The position numbers were made by a program, and so were the translations under genes. From the NCBI GenBank assembly GCA_017885385.1, contig JAFNGF010000023.1, positions 1-33,060 on the forward strand: a DNA stretch of 33,060 nt, given 5' to 3'. This document shows, piece after piece, positions 15,643 through 24,250 of the stretch (position 1 is the first letter of the stretch; each line of letters opens with the position of its first letter). Source of the stretch: Planctomycetota bacterium. Its GTDB lineage: Bacteria; Planctomycetota; Phycisphaerae; Sedimentisphaerales; Anaerobacaceae. The notes under the pieces were generated by a model, which worked only from the letters and a program-made list of their open reading frames with translations, had not been told where the DNA came from and ran no database searches.

Positions 15643-16767
15643 CTACGTACTTTCGCGGCGTAGGTTGGGAATACACATTTTTTTCTTGATTTTGTAGGGT
15701 AAACCTGTGGCTGAGCGCCAGCCGCAGGATAGAAAGTTGAAGCTCTTATGCACCGAGTAAATAAAGGGCTGGCATACACGTATGTAATGCCCGAGGCCAT
15801 ACACAGGCTGTGGGCTGAACTTTTTTTTGAATTCATAGACGAGGTACTTCTCATTAGATGGATCGGCGTTATCTGCGTAGCCTTCTACATCCAACCAGGA
15901 ACACCCTTTCTCTTTTGCCCATTTTATACCCGACCACCATAGCACCGGTCCTATGGACAGGTTTGAGAGTTCTCTGAGAGGCTTCGGTGCAACTACATAG
16001 CGCGCCGTATGAGCTGTCGTGGGTCCTCTGACTATCCAAAGCCCGCCAAGGAACATCTCTCCACCGAAAGCGTTCAAAAGAACACCGAGTTGTCGCTTTT
16101 CGAGTATGTGTTGAAAAGTTGCCTTAAATTCATCATAGGAGACTGGTATGATGCCACGTTCTCGATTCATACGATCGAGATACCGAAAAAACGTTTGAGC
16201 TTCGTCTATACTGCCTGCGGCCCGGATCGCCACATTTTGCCTTTCCGCCCGGCGAATCTCCCTGCGCGCGCTTTTGGAAAATGAACAGAAGATATCGTCG
16301 TCACTACGGCGAATATCCACCAAGCCGGTCGAATAACCGCTATCAGTTGTGGGGGCATCTGCCGAATAACCTAACTCGTCGAGAACTGCTACAACATCGT
16401 GTGCCTCCGGGAAAATCCAATACGGTGAGACGCAAATCCTGCCGACCATGAGAGATTTAAACAGTGGTTCGATCCCCCAGAGGAACTCCTTTGCCCACCC
16501 AGGCTCGTCGAAAATTGGTCCACGCTGGCAAATGGCCTCGAAAGAGAATCGGCGGCTCCAAAGAAAGGGGTGAATACTAAAAACTCCCGCACATACAATG
16601 GTACCGTCCGATTCTCCATATATATAAATGGGAATTCTACCCTTTGCTCGCTCCACCTGACCAAACAGAAAATGCTGTCGCGGATGAGCGTGCCGGCATT
16701 TGCACCAGAACTGTTCCCACCGACTTTTTTGGGTTTGGTCTAATTCATAACAAGAATGTAACTTCAT
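15643..16767 (-). CDS. FemAB-like acyl/aminoacyl transferase (exosortase-system type)
   Basis: This 374-residue protein has the double GNAT-like architecture of FemAB proteins, which transfer amino acids from aminoacyl-tRNA to peptidoglycan precursors. Supporting segments are FSKSARREIRRAERQNV near 183-199 (the FemAB Arg-rich helix), GGEMFLGGLWIVRG near 250 and WLDVEGYADNADPSNEKYLVYEFKKKFS near 310-335. This last segment is the conserved C-terminal block in which the Tyr/Phe-KKKF pattern recurs in FemAB paralogues. Related proteins are typical partners of exosortase/PEP-CTERM EPS loci. It is one of four such transferases here. The ATG at 16767 has GAGAG a few bases upstream. The acyl group and acceptor are unknown. 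Confidence 0.82.
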   Translation of the reverse strand: MKLHSCYELDQTQKSRWEQFWCKCRHAHPRQHFLFGQVERAKGRIPIYIYGESDGTIVCAGVFSIHPFLWSRRFSFEAICQRGPIFDEPGWAKEFLWGIEPLFKSLMVGRICVSPYWIFPEAHDVVAVLDELGYSADAPTTDSGYSTGLVDIRRSDDDIFCSFSKSARREIRRAERQNVAIRAAGSIDEAQTFFRYLDRMNRERGIIPVSYDEFKATFQHILEKRQLGVLLNAFGGEMFLGGLWIVRGPTTAHTARYVVAPKPLRELSNLSIGPVLWWSGIKWAKEKGCSWLDVEGYADNADPSNEKYLVYEFKKKFSPQPVYGLGHYIRVCQPFIYSVHKSFNFLSCGWRSATGLPYKIKKKMCIPNLRREST

Positions 16768-16809
16768 GCAGCTCTCTTGACCGACCTAGTATCAAAAATT
16801 GATGTCGTT

Positions 16810-18093
16810 TTACGAGAAAAGTATTTGGGACTTTATCCATGCTTTCCAACGAGGCCCTCGTTCAAAAGGCAAACGCGGCGCAATCCTGCGAAACCATATC
16901 TTATTATAGCATACGTCGAGCAGCCAAAAAAGTCCCCGACAAATGTATATCCGCATAATTGCGGACATTCCCGACCTAAAAATTAGGATACAGTGTATTG
17001 GAAGAGTCTCGCCGCCGAGATGCAATTTGTGCTCATACATGCCCTGCATACTGTCTATATACTTTGCATTCTCCTCTATGGCTTTTTTAACCTGCTCGAC
17101 GAGAATAACCTTTCCTAAATCCAGATTGGCAACTGCCTGCGACACCAGGCGGGCATCCAAAAATGAATGGTATCTGTCTGCGAATTTGTAGCAATACTTA
17201 TACCCCACGGGCGTGTCCCCCAGCCTAACTTCCAAAAGTCTCAGGCGATTGCGCTTTAGTTGAACAGCGGCAACTTCCCGATGAAAATGGTGAGCATTGG
17301 GCCAATCCTGAAAATGCCCTCCTTTCCCTACACCGTGCCATCGTGCTTCATGCATTTGCACAAAGTTGTCAAAAAGTTCTGGAAAATTTTCCTGCGAAGC
17401 AAAGGTTGAAATCAGTTCCTTGCCCTCGGAATTGATTGCTTTGTAGCTTCTCCTAATGTTGTATCTTTGCTGCTTCGGCAGCCTGGCGATATAATCTTCC
17501 CAGCTGCCTGCCAATTTGAAGTATGTCTGGACACCACATTTTTTCTCCTGAACGTTGTAACCATTCCCAAGTATTTCCTTACACAGACACCCAACTTTTT
17601 CGCATTTATTCTTACCAAATAGACCGGCGAAGGGGCCCAAACATAGCACGTCCCAACGGTAGTGGGAAACCAACTCACAGAGAAAGATCCGCAGAACTTC
17701 GTGCAGAAAATCATTGTGTATAGGCAAACTTACTGTAACAAGCGTAAAATCTGTTCCGACAAGCTTGATTGCTCGCACACAAGCCGGCCCAAGCCATATT
17801 TTCTCCAAAAAGACCGGAATAATCCCAACCAACGTAGATTCGTGGCGGAAGATAAAAACCCTCACGTGTCGTTTTCCACCATAGTACTTCCACCATGTCC
17901 TGCACCAATCATAAGTGAGAAATACTTCACCACCGACGGCTTCTATGAAATCGTCCCATTCCTGCTGCATCGGTGCCAGTTCATCAAGGCTCTCAAACAC
18001 CTCCGCTGCGATATGTTTTTCACATGGACTATCTATATCGGTGCTACGTCCGCATCCAACGGGTGCCCTTTCTTCTCGCCAGAGGTTCTGCAT
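16810..18093 (-). CDS. CelD/BcsL-type GNAT acetyltransferase-like protein
   Basis: This 427-residue protein resembles the CelD/BcsL group of GNAT-fold transferases found in cellulose and EPS loci. The N-terminal half has FLTYDWCRTWWKYYG and an LVGIIPVFLEK strand. The middle carries the basic segment YIARLPKQQRYNIRRSYKAI. The C-terminal half has RLRLLEVRLGDTPVGYKYCYKFADRYHSF, a typical GNAT core. Its ATG follows the upstream FemAB stop by only 3 bases (TAACAAATG), so the two are coupled. It probably adds an acyl or aminoacyl group to a sugar precursor. No direct evidence identifies the donor. Confidence 0.8.
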   Translation of the reverse strand: MQNLWREERAPVGCGRSTDIDSPCEKHIAAEVFESLDELAPMQQEWDDFIEAVGGEVFLTYDWCRTWWKYYGGKRHVRVFIFRHESTLVGIIPVFLEKIWLGPACVRAIKLVGTDFTLVTVSLPIHNDFLHEVLRIFLCELVSHYRWDVLCLGPFAGLFGKNKCEKVGCLCKEILGNGYNVQEKKCGVQTYFKLAGSWEDYIARLPKQQRYNIRRSYKAINSEGKELISTFASQENFPELFDNFVQMHEARWHGVGKGGHFQDWPNAHHFHREVAAVQLKRNRLRLLEVRLGDTPVGYKYCYKFADRYHSFLDARLVSQAVANLDLGKVILVEQVKKAIEENAKYIDSMQGMYEHKLHLGGETLPIHCILIFRSGMSAIMRIYICRGLFWLLDVCYNKIWFRRIAPRLPFERGPRWKAWIKSQILFS

Positions 18094-18096
18094 TTG

Positions 18097-19137
18097 TTAG
18101 ACCCGTACTTTTTTTAGTAGACGGTGTGCCCCCTCGGCTGCATGCCAAAGCCTCTCGACGATAGAGTTCTTGTACATCTCGAAAGCTCCCAGGTAAAAAG
18201 TCTCGTCGCCACCCATACGTTTCTTGAAACGATATCCGTCGGGATTCCTGTCTGGGTCAACGCCGCCTAGATCATAACGTTCCATGCCCAAGCTCTTCGC
18301 TATAAGATATGCTCTCCACCAAAGTAAATACGACGTCCCGCAACTCAGCCCAGTTTCATTGCTTGCTGTTAGTATTGGCACCGCGGTAGTGCCGAAATGA
18401 GTAGTAGCATGAGCTGTTATGGGCTGACCGTCGTAATATGCAATAAGGACTATTGCTTTGTCGTTTTGTGCCAGCATCTGCTGTGTCTTGGCGTACTCCG
18501 CGGAATCAACTCCCTCGAAACCCTTCCGTTCTTTTGCCCCGGCATACAAATTTTCAAGTATTTCGAAGAATTCATGGCTGGTTCCCTGCCTTACCTCAAT
18601 CAGCATTTTTTCTGCCTTTTTGAGGATCCTTCGACTTTCCCGGTGAATCCTGGCGAGTATTTCTTCCTCAGGCTCTTTCAGCGATACTATAAACGTGCGG
18701 TAAGGAGCGACCCTTTGGTTTTTCTTGAATCCGCTGAATTCCAGCAAGCCTCCAATTTTTTCCCCAACCTCATCATTGCGCAAATTGGGCACGACCCTCA
18801 AAACGTTTATACTCATGTGCGAACACGAATCTCGCAACTGCTTTAGTGCATCGGGTAAACAGTCCAACTCGCCGCGTTCTCGCAGCATCAGCGGCCCAGA
18901 CTGCACATAACCGATTCTAATGCCGAGGGGCCTTATGGCCTTTATACGCAAATGACACATCAACACTGCTTCGCCATTCTCGTCCTTGATGATTATTCTC
19001 CTAACTTCTTGGCGGTCACTCTCGGCGCGCACCTGCTGATATGCCCAGGTTTGGTATATGCTATAGTCGACAAAACCGTGAGCGTATTGCTCCCATTGTT
19101 GAGCATCTATACTATCAATCAATATGGTGTAGTCCAT
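18097..19137 (-). CDS. FemAB-like aminoacyl/acyl transferase
   Basis: This 346-residue protein is the most FemX/FemAB-like of the set. It begins with IYQTWAYQQVR (sandwiched GNAT domain 1), has the basic helix ARIHRESRRILKKAEK near 170-185, then AIVLIAYYDGQPITAHATTHFG (domain 2 core) and the conserved C-terminal block LGMERYDLGGVDPDRNPDGYRFKKRMGG. In peptidoglycan enzymes this block lies at the donor site. A GGGGGA about 9 bases before ATG 19137 supports the start. The gene sits between a deacetylase and a GNAT gene, so a free amino group exposed by the deacetylase is a plausible acceptor (inference). Confidence 0.85.
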   Translation of the reverse strand: MDYTILIDSIDAQQWEQYAHGFVDYSIYQTWAYQQVRAESDRQEVRRIIIKDENGEAVLMCHLRIKAIRPLGIRIGYVQSGPLMLRERGELDCLPDALKQLRDSCSHMSINVLRVVPNLRNDEVGEKIGGLLEFSGFKKNQRVAPYRTFIVSLKEPEEEILARIHRESRRILKKAEKMLIEVRQGTSHEFFEILENLYAGAKERKGFEGVDSAEYAKTQQMLAQNDKAIVLIAYYDGQPITAHATTHFGTTAVPILTASNETGLSCGTSYLLWWRAYLIAKSLGMERYDLGGVDPDRNPDGYRFKKRMGGDETFYLGAFEMYKNSIVERLWHAAEGAHRLLKKVRV

Positions 19138-19156
19138 TCTAACGGTCCCCCGGAAC

Positions 19157-19969
19157 TTAGTGCCTAAGCAATGTTCTTTTGATTCTTCTCAACGAGTTCA
19201 CCACCTGATATGCGCCAGTGACCTTCAGTTTGGACTTGAGCAGGCCATCATGCGGAGAAACAGCGAAACGCCCAATTTGCATAAGGTCTGTGGAGGTACT
19301 CACTGTAGCAGGCTCAATCGTGAAACCTAACCGATAGCCTGCCGCTTTAGCAGCATTACAGACCCTTGAGTTGCAAGCTCCATATGGATAGCTGATGCCG
19401 CAGACTTCGCAGCCGAGAATTTTCTCCAATGTATGCTTCGAGTCTTTCATTTCCTTTTCCAGACGAGCACCATCAATCTCAGTCAGATTGGTATGTGATA
19501 CGGCATGCGAAAGGACTTCAAAACCATCTTTCGCAACTTCGGCGATTTGTCTCTCGCTCATAACAGCGTCAAATCTATCGGGCTGGCCATCGCGCATTTC
19601 CCATCTGGGTAATTGAGCGAGCTGACCGGTCGGGACGAAAACCGTAGCGGTAAGGCCGTGACTCTTGAGCACAGGTATCGCATTTTCCAAAACACTGATA
19701 AAAGCGTCATCAAATGTGATGGCGACTACCGGTCTCTCCCCGTCTGTAGCAGCCTCTATGATTTGCGACGCCTTCACCACAATGCAGCTTCCTGCTAAAT
19801 AAACCATTTGTCTTTCAAATCCCTGAGCATCTTCGTCTCTAACGCCGTGATAGTATAAAACGACCCGACGCGGTTGGGTTTGACAGATTGACAGGAATAA
19901 AGAATATATGACCGCTGAAATCAATTCCAGAACTTCAACTATATGCCTGAACACAGTCGATTCTTGCAC
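19157..19969 (-). CDS. NodB-type polysaccharide deacetylase
   Basis: This 270-residue protein has a hydrophobic segment near its N-terminus (EVLELISAVIYSLFLSI) and a NodB homology domain. Motif 1 is TFDDA at 85-89, motif 2 is SHAVSHT with the His-x3-His zinc pair, and motif 3 is SYPYG. It should remove N-acetyl (or O-acyl) groups from a polysaccharide at the periplasmic face. The start is uncertain. GTG 19969 is preceded by AGGG at about 5 bases and lies 7 bases from the end of the GT2 gene. An upstream GTG at 20050 would overlap GT2 by 74 bases with poor ribosome spacing. A second deacetylase of a different subtype lies two genes upstream. Confidence 0.85.
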   Translation of the reverse strand: MQESTVFRHIVEVLELISAVIYSLFLSICQTQPRRVVLYYHGVRDEDAQGFERQMVYLAGSCIVVKASQIIEAATDGERPVVAITFDDAFISVLENAIPVLKSHGLTATVFVPTGQLAQLPRWEMRDGQPDRFDAVMSERQIAEVAKDGFEVLSHAVSHTNLTEIDGARLEKEMKDSKHTLEKILGCEVCGISYPYGACNSRVCNAAKAAGYRLGFTIEPATVSTSTDLMQIGRFAVSPHDGLLKSKLKVTGAYQVVNSLRRIKRTLLRH

Positions 19970-19976
19970 CGCAGCC

Positions 19977-20927
19977 CTAATGTTCGACGCCAAAGGCGCA
20001 AAACTTAAAGGCTGCCCAACTTTGTTGACTTTTCCCCTCTGCGTAACCACTATCCTTGCCAGTTATATTTCTCATAAACTTCGTAATAGTCCAGATGCCC
20101 CAGCGTACTCCGAACGAAACAGCCAGCGTAAATCGAGCAATAAAACATTGAATAGGTCCCTTATGTTTCTTAAAAAACAGCAACAAGCTTTTCGTGAACC
20201 GAATAAACATTTTAAGTGCACTTTGGCACGTACTGTGTCCACCACCATCGACGTGAGTTATCCCGGCACCGGGCCAGAATACAATCTTCCAGCCATCTCT
20301 GGAAAAGCGGTAGCACCAGTCGGTTTCTTCGAAGTACAGAAAATAGTCCTCGTCCAATAACCCGACCTGACGAATAGCTTCGGACCGCACAAGCATAAAC
20401 ATCCCGGAGACGACATCTACCTCGCGTTCGCTGTCGCGCCGCCACCAAAGCATTGCTTCGCGGCCGAAAAAATGATTGTATTTAAAAGCCTGTGCCAAGC
20501 CGGAGCAGTTCAGGAAAAGATTAAGCAAGCTGGGGAAACGGAAACAGGTCATTTGCACATTGTCTGAACTTTCTCTGACCTGGCAGCCGACAACTGCAGC
20601 CTTCGGGTGCTCGTCCGCGTACCTGGCAGCCTTTTCCACGGCTGCATCGTGAATAACCACATCGCTGTTCAGGGCCAAAACGTATCTGCCTTTGGCTGCC
20701 TCGATTCCCTTATTGATGCCAGCTGCATAGCCACGGTTAATATGTTCAACAATAAGCGTTACCTTAGGGAACCTGGATCTTACCATTTCGGCAGACCCAT
20801 CAGATGAGGCATTATCAACGACGATAATCTCATAATCCGTATTCCCTGCCTCTCTGTATATAGACTCGATACACCTTTGAAGGTCATGTTTTGTATTAAA
20901 ATTAACTATGATTACCGACACATTCAT
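19977..20927 (-). CDS. Glycosyltransferase family 2 (rhamnosyltransferase-like)
   Basis: This 316-residue inverting GT-A enzyme matches rhamnosyltransferase-like GT2 proteins of O-antigen and EPS loci. Visible elements are VSVIIVNFNT at 3-12, VVDNASSDGS at 36-45, NRGYAAGINKGI at 64-75, the metal-binding LNSDV at 86-90, and DEDYFLYFEETDWCYR near 195, which contains the catalytic-base region. It ends with a basic, partly hydrophobic tail that may associate with the membrane. Its ATG lies 26 bases inside the end of the upstream deacetylase gene, so translation is coupled. It would add one sugar, possibly rhamnose, to the repeat unit. Confidence 0.92.
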   Translation of the reverse strand: MNVSVIIVNFNTKHDLQRCIESIYREAGNTDYEIIVVDNASSDGSAEMVRSRFPKVTLIVEHINRGYAAGINKGIEAAKGRYVLALNSDVVIHDAAVEKAARYADEHPKAAVVGCQVRESSDNVQMTCFRFPSLLNLFLNCSGLAQAFKYNHFFGREAMLWWRRDSEREVDVVSGMFMLVRSEAIRQVGLLDEDYFLYFEETDWCYRFSRDGWKIVFWPGAGITHVDGGGHSTCQSALKMFIRFTKSLLLFFKKHKGPIQCFIARFTLAVSFGVRWGIWTITKFMRNITGKDSGYAEGKSQQSWAAFKFCAFGVEH

Positions 20928-21648
20928 TGATTCTGCTGCTCTTTCGACAACTTCGTAATTGTGAGTACGTTAATACCGTCATTCCATTTGCTTTGGCTGT
21001 TGCCAAGGCAATCCGAGTAGATTCAAGGACGAGTTTTTCTGTGTTTTTATCAGAACGATCGAAATCATGCGCCAATGAGACTACACCACCTGCTCGCTTT
21101 GCAGCAAGTGCGATTCTTTCCGAGCAGCGCTCCATCTTTAGTGTATCTCCGAGGTCAACCGACCAATACACAATCGACACACGGCATAACAACAGGTACA
21201 ATAGACTTATTATGTTCAGCCTCCCGTTAGGCGGGCGGAACGGATACTTACCACGCTTGGTTTCCATCGCTGCATCTATGGCTTGCCAGCCTCTCTTTAT
21301 ATCCTTTACGGTTCGCAATGGCGAGACCCTCCAGTAGTCCAAATGATCGTAACCGTGTGAGCAAATATCATGGCCTTCTGTTGCGATCCGCTGCACGATT
21401 TCTTCCCGTCCGGCAATTCTCCTGCCAAGAAGAAAAAACGTTGCCTTCGCGTTGTGCTCTGCAAGCAAATCCATAATTGCCGGCGTCAACCTGCTGCCTG
21501 GGCCATCATCAAAAGTCAACACGAGAGAATTGGACTTTACAGCCTTTCGTTTAAGCAATATTCGAGACATCTTGCCGTATATGAAAGGCACACCCGCATA
21601 GAGGAATAAGGCAGAGAAGAGTGCAAAGCTGGCCCATATAAAAATAAT
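20902..21648 (-). CDS. NodB-type polysaccharide deacetylase, probable ATT start
   Basis: The NodB domain is complete: TFDDGP at about 45-50, SHGYDH (His-x3-His zinc pair), RPPNG and SLAHDFD. It should deacetylate a polysaccharide or lipid-linked intermediate. The first conventional start in frame (GTG 21591) has no ribosome site and would cut off a hydrophobic helix. The open frame continues upstream through FIWASFALFSALFLYAGVPF, a typical membrane anchor, to two adjacent ATT codons. A strong GGAGGTG sits 9 bases before the first of these (21646-21648), and an in-frame TGA lies just upstream. I therefore place the start at ATT 21648, giving 248 residues. GTG 21591 would give 229. The gene overlaps GT2 by 26 bases. 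Confidence 0.83.
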   Translation of the reverse strand: MIFIWASFALFSALFLYAGVPFIYGKMSRILLKRKAVKSNSLVLTFDDGPGSRLTPAIMDLLAEHNAKATFFLLGRRIAGREEIVQRIATEGHDICSHGYDHLDYWRVSPLRTVKDIKRGWQAIDAAMETKRGKYPFRPPNGRLNIISLLYLLLCRVSIVYWSVDLGDTLKMERCSERIALAAKRAGGVVSLAHDFDRSDKNTEKLVLESTRIALATAKANGMTVLTYSQLRSCRKSSRINECVGNHS

Positions 21649-21655
21649 CTGGTAT

Positions 21656-21662
21656 CACCTCC
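21656..21662 (-). promoter_or_regulatory. Strong ribosome binding site deciding an ATT start
   Basis: On the minus strand the sequence reads GGAGGTG, close to a perfect anti-16S match. Nine bases after GGAGG comes an in-frame ATT (21646-21648) opening the deacetylase frame. No ATG, GTG or TTG in that frame lies within 50 bases. An ATG about 20 bases downstream of the site is in another frame. Confidence 0.7.
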
Positions 21663-21666
21663 CAAC

Positions 21667-22881
21667 TCAACGTTTTCTATCTACACTTTTGACCTGCAGT
21701 AAATCACGCCAGCGTCGTTTTACCCAGCCTGCCAAGCCTGTTTTGCTCAAAAGATACTTCATACTTGCATCTATGCTCATCATAAATGTTCGAACCATAT
21801 TGATGAAGATTGGGTACGGCCTCGGCGCAAAAATGTGAACGGAGGCTTCCTGCCATTGCTTATTACCATAACTGCGTTTGTAGTCAGCATCACCGAAACC
21901 AAAGTCAACAAACTCAGTATCCAGATCAGCGCAAATGTCTTCCAATACTCTGATAAACAACACTGTTCCAAGCTCAAGGCTGCTCCATTCGGGGTCAAAC
22001 CCGATCTGTTCCAACATATATTGCTTGCCATACTGCTGACCAACCTGAAAAGCGCCAGGTTCTCCGTTTATATAAAGCACCGACATACGAAGCCAACCTT
22101 GCCTTGCCGCAGTTGTCAAAAGAACGCGTGTCCGTGGATTATCAGTAAAACCAGAATCCAGTCCGTGTTGATAGGTTAAGCAAGAAATCTGAGAAGCAGC
22201 CTTTATTGCTTCATCTAAATCATCTTCTTCAGTGTAGGTAATTATCCTGACCTGATTTCGATATTCTTTATCAAGTTTACTAATGTATCGTTTTAAGTTA
22301 CCCCTGTGTTTTTTTGAACGCGCCTGATAAAACCCTTCAAGGTTTTCAGGTACTGACATCGACCAATGATTTTCAACCTTTGGAAAATAACCGCGGATCA
22401 AAACACCAGGCAACTTTCTGGAGATGTGAAAAATGCAGGAATCTGTTCTTATGTGATTGAAGAAGATTACATCAACCTGTCGCTGACGTAAAACCTTCAT
22501 TAATTCCTGAATCAGCAGCACACTGACGTCTCCGTCCGGCTGGCCGAGGATGCCGCCGTGTACCACCGTCATACAGCGGAGTTTCGGTTTTAGGATTGTC
22601 TTATATCCTACCCGCAAGGGGATGGCGTGCATCTCCAGCCGGCCTACGACCATGGCCCGAGGCTGGTCGTTTTGTTTGGCGAGAATGACATAGGGCTGCA
22701 CACTGTCATCGCTCGACTCAATTACAGAAAGGAATCTGTCGATATCCGCATTGATGACCGGATAGGGTTCTCTATCCTGCATTTGTTCCCACACCGGGCG
22801 AATGGCTTCTATGTCTTCCGGACTCCTCGCGACAACCACATCCCAGTCGTTGCAACAATACTTGCAGCACATCTCTGCCAT
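21667..22881 (-). CDS. GNAT/FemAB-like acyltransferase
   Basis: This 404-residue member of the GNAT/FemAB-like group is often annotated as CelD-like or lipid II glycyltransferase-like. The N-terminal half has WDVVVARSPEDIEAIRPVW and QPYVILAKQND. A Lys/Arg-rich helix ARSKKHRGNLKRYISKL occupies the middle. The C-terminal half has a GNAT core (WLRMSVLYINGEPGAFQVG) and the block VDFGFGDADYKRSYGNK, which parallels the conserved FemAB C-terminal motif. I chose ATG 22881 because GAGGT stands about 7 bases upstream. An in-frame start at 22986 would overlap Wzy by 77 bases. It probably transfers an acyl or aminoacyl group during EPS assembly. Confidence 0.82.
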   Translation of the reverse strand: MAEMCCKYCCNDWDVVVARSPEDIEAIRPVWEQMQDREPYPVINADIDRFLSVIESSDDSVQPYVILAKQNDQPRAMVVGRLEMHAIPLRVGYKTILKPKLRCMTVVHGGILGQPDGDVSVLLIQELMKVLRQRQVDVIFFNHIRTDSCIFHISRKLPGVLIRGYFPKVENHWSMSVPENLEGFYQARSKKHRGNLKRYISKLDKEYRNQVRIITYTEEDDLDEAIKAASQISCLTYQHGLDSGFTDNPRTRVLLTTAARQGWLRMSVLYINGEPGAFQVGQQYGKQYMLEQIGFDPEWSSLELGTVLFIRVLEDICADLDTEFVDFGFGDADYKRSYGNKQWQEASVHIFAPRPYPIFINMVRTFMMSIDASMKYLLSKTGLAGWVKRRWRDLLQVKSVDRKR

Positions 22882-22909
22882 GTAACTTACCTCATGACAC
22901 GGTGTCGCC

Positions 22910-24244
22910 CTAGCGACAGGAAAGGAATTCCGCATAGCGGACAGAATCATTAACCTTCGTAGCTGAGCTGAACTCGCTCCCCGCAAGATTAGGCAGTGAG
23001 CCGATCATTCCGAGGATGCTATAGAAAAGCTGGGTAGGTGGCCCAAAGAAACTGACCGACGTCCAAACCACTGCTACGGAAACCACCATGCTGCCAAAAG
23101 ACCAGCACAATGATCTTAGTTCACGATCCGCAGATCTCTTGTACAGAGATACAATCCCGCGCAATGCTACTGCGAGCACACCGCAAAGCATTATCACACC
23201 GAGAATACCATATTCGACTCCTGCAACAAGGTACTGGTTTGTTATGTCCGTGATACCCATACCAAGTTCACCGCCCCAGTCTGGATCCCTACCTCCGTAA
23301 CCGATTAACCACCACTCGCCAAGATGTTCAATTGCAAGGTCGATGAGTTTTGCACGGTGCCATCCGCTACCCCCGAGAGGATCCATGTAGGAAAAAAAAA
23401 TATGGTAAAACGGCCTGTTACTGGCCGCTGCAACTAGTATGCATGAAAGCCCGAGGCCTATAAGTGCTGGTTTGATCCAGGCGGGGTGTTTTTCCATCGC
23501 AAGGCAGAGAATCGCCACTATCACCATCATCCATGGACCACTGGACATACTGCTTAGGGCGCCGATGAAAACCACCACTGAAACAATATATGCCCAGACC
23601 TGCCACCGATTCTTCTGGCAGCGTAAGTAATAAACTAACGGCAAAAACATGACAAGACAAGACCCGAATAAAATAGAATGGTTAAACGGCCCCACAGCGC
23701 GGGTAAATCCCCACCTGGGGTTGTAACTCGTTATATGTATAAACGCTGGCGAATTTCCACACAGTAGAGTGAAAGGCCGCCACCCGGTCGCGGATTCAGC
23801 CATACCTAAGACTGCCAGAGGAACCAGAGTGACAGCTATGCACTTAATAGTAGTCACAAACGCCGACCGATCTATAACCGTGAATCGGGCTACCATATAC
23901 GCGCACCAAGTGTCCAGCAAGAACCCGCTTCTGTTTTCCAGAGATTCAGACAGAGGCCTGGTAATTAAATACGTGCCTACATATACGACCATGCTAAGCG
24001 TAACCCACGTGTCCAACCGAGACCAGACAAATCTACTTCGGATTTGGCTGTCAGCCAAACACCGCAGAAGCAGTGCTGAGGTTACAATCCGCGCCGCTGT
24101 TATGTCTATAGTACCTACACTTACTATTAGATAATTGGGATACCATAACAATGTTGCGATATATACCGCCAAGGCATAATGCGGGCGTAACGTTAAGGCC
24201 AGCATAGCAAGAATGCTTGCAATTGTTAAAGTTACACCTTCCAT
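22910..24244 (-). CDS. O-antigen ligase/polymerase-family membrane protein (Wzy-like)
   Basis: This 444-residue inner-membrane protein has about 11-12 predicted hydrophobic helices and the layout of Wzy/WaaL (O-antigen_lig) proteins. Short helices at the start are followed by a large periplasmic loop, roughly LIGYGGRDPDWGGELGMGITDITNQYL, and then the final helices. The RAVGPFNHSILFG segment, with a conserved Asn-His, is typical of the family's periplasmic loop. It should polymerise flipped repeat units on undecaprenyl pyrophosphate and pairs functionally with Wzx (27150-28646) and Wzz (1-953). The ATG at 24244 is 6 bases from the FrhB stop. Ligase rather than polymerase activity cannot be excluded, but the context favours polymerase. 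Confidence 0.86.
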   Translation of the reverse strand: MEGVTLTIASILAMLALTLRPHYALAVYIATLLWYPNYLIVSVGTIDITAARIVTSALLLRCLADSQIRSRFVWSRLDTWVTLSMVVYVGTYLITRPLSESLENRSGFLLDTWCAYMVARFTVIDRSAFVTTIKCIAVTLVPLAVLGMAESATGWRPFTLLCGNSPAFIHITSYNPRWGFTRAVGPFNHSILFGSCLVMFLPLVYYLRCQKNRWQVWAYIVSVVVFIGALSSMSSGPWMMVIVAILCLAMEKHPAWIKPALIGLGLSCILVAAASNRPFYHIFFSYMDPLGGSGWHRAKLIDLAIEHLGEWWLIGYGGRDPDWGGELGMGITDITNQYLVAGVEYGILGVIMLCGVLAVALRGIVSLYKRSADRELRSLCWSFGSMVVSVAVVWTSVSFFGPPTQLFYSILGMIGSLPNLAGSEFSSATKVNDSVRYAEFLSCR

Positions 24245-24250
24245 AACGAC

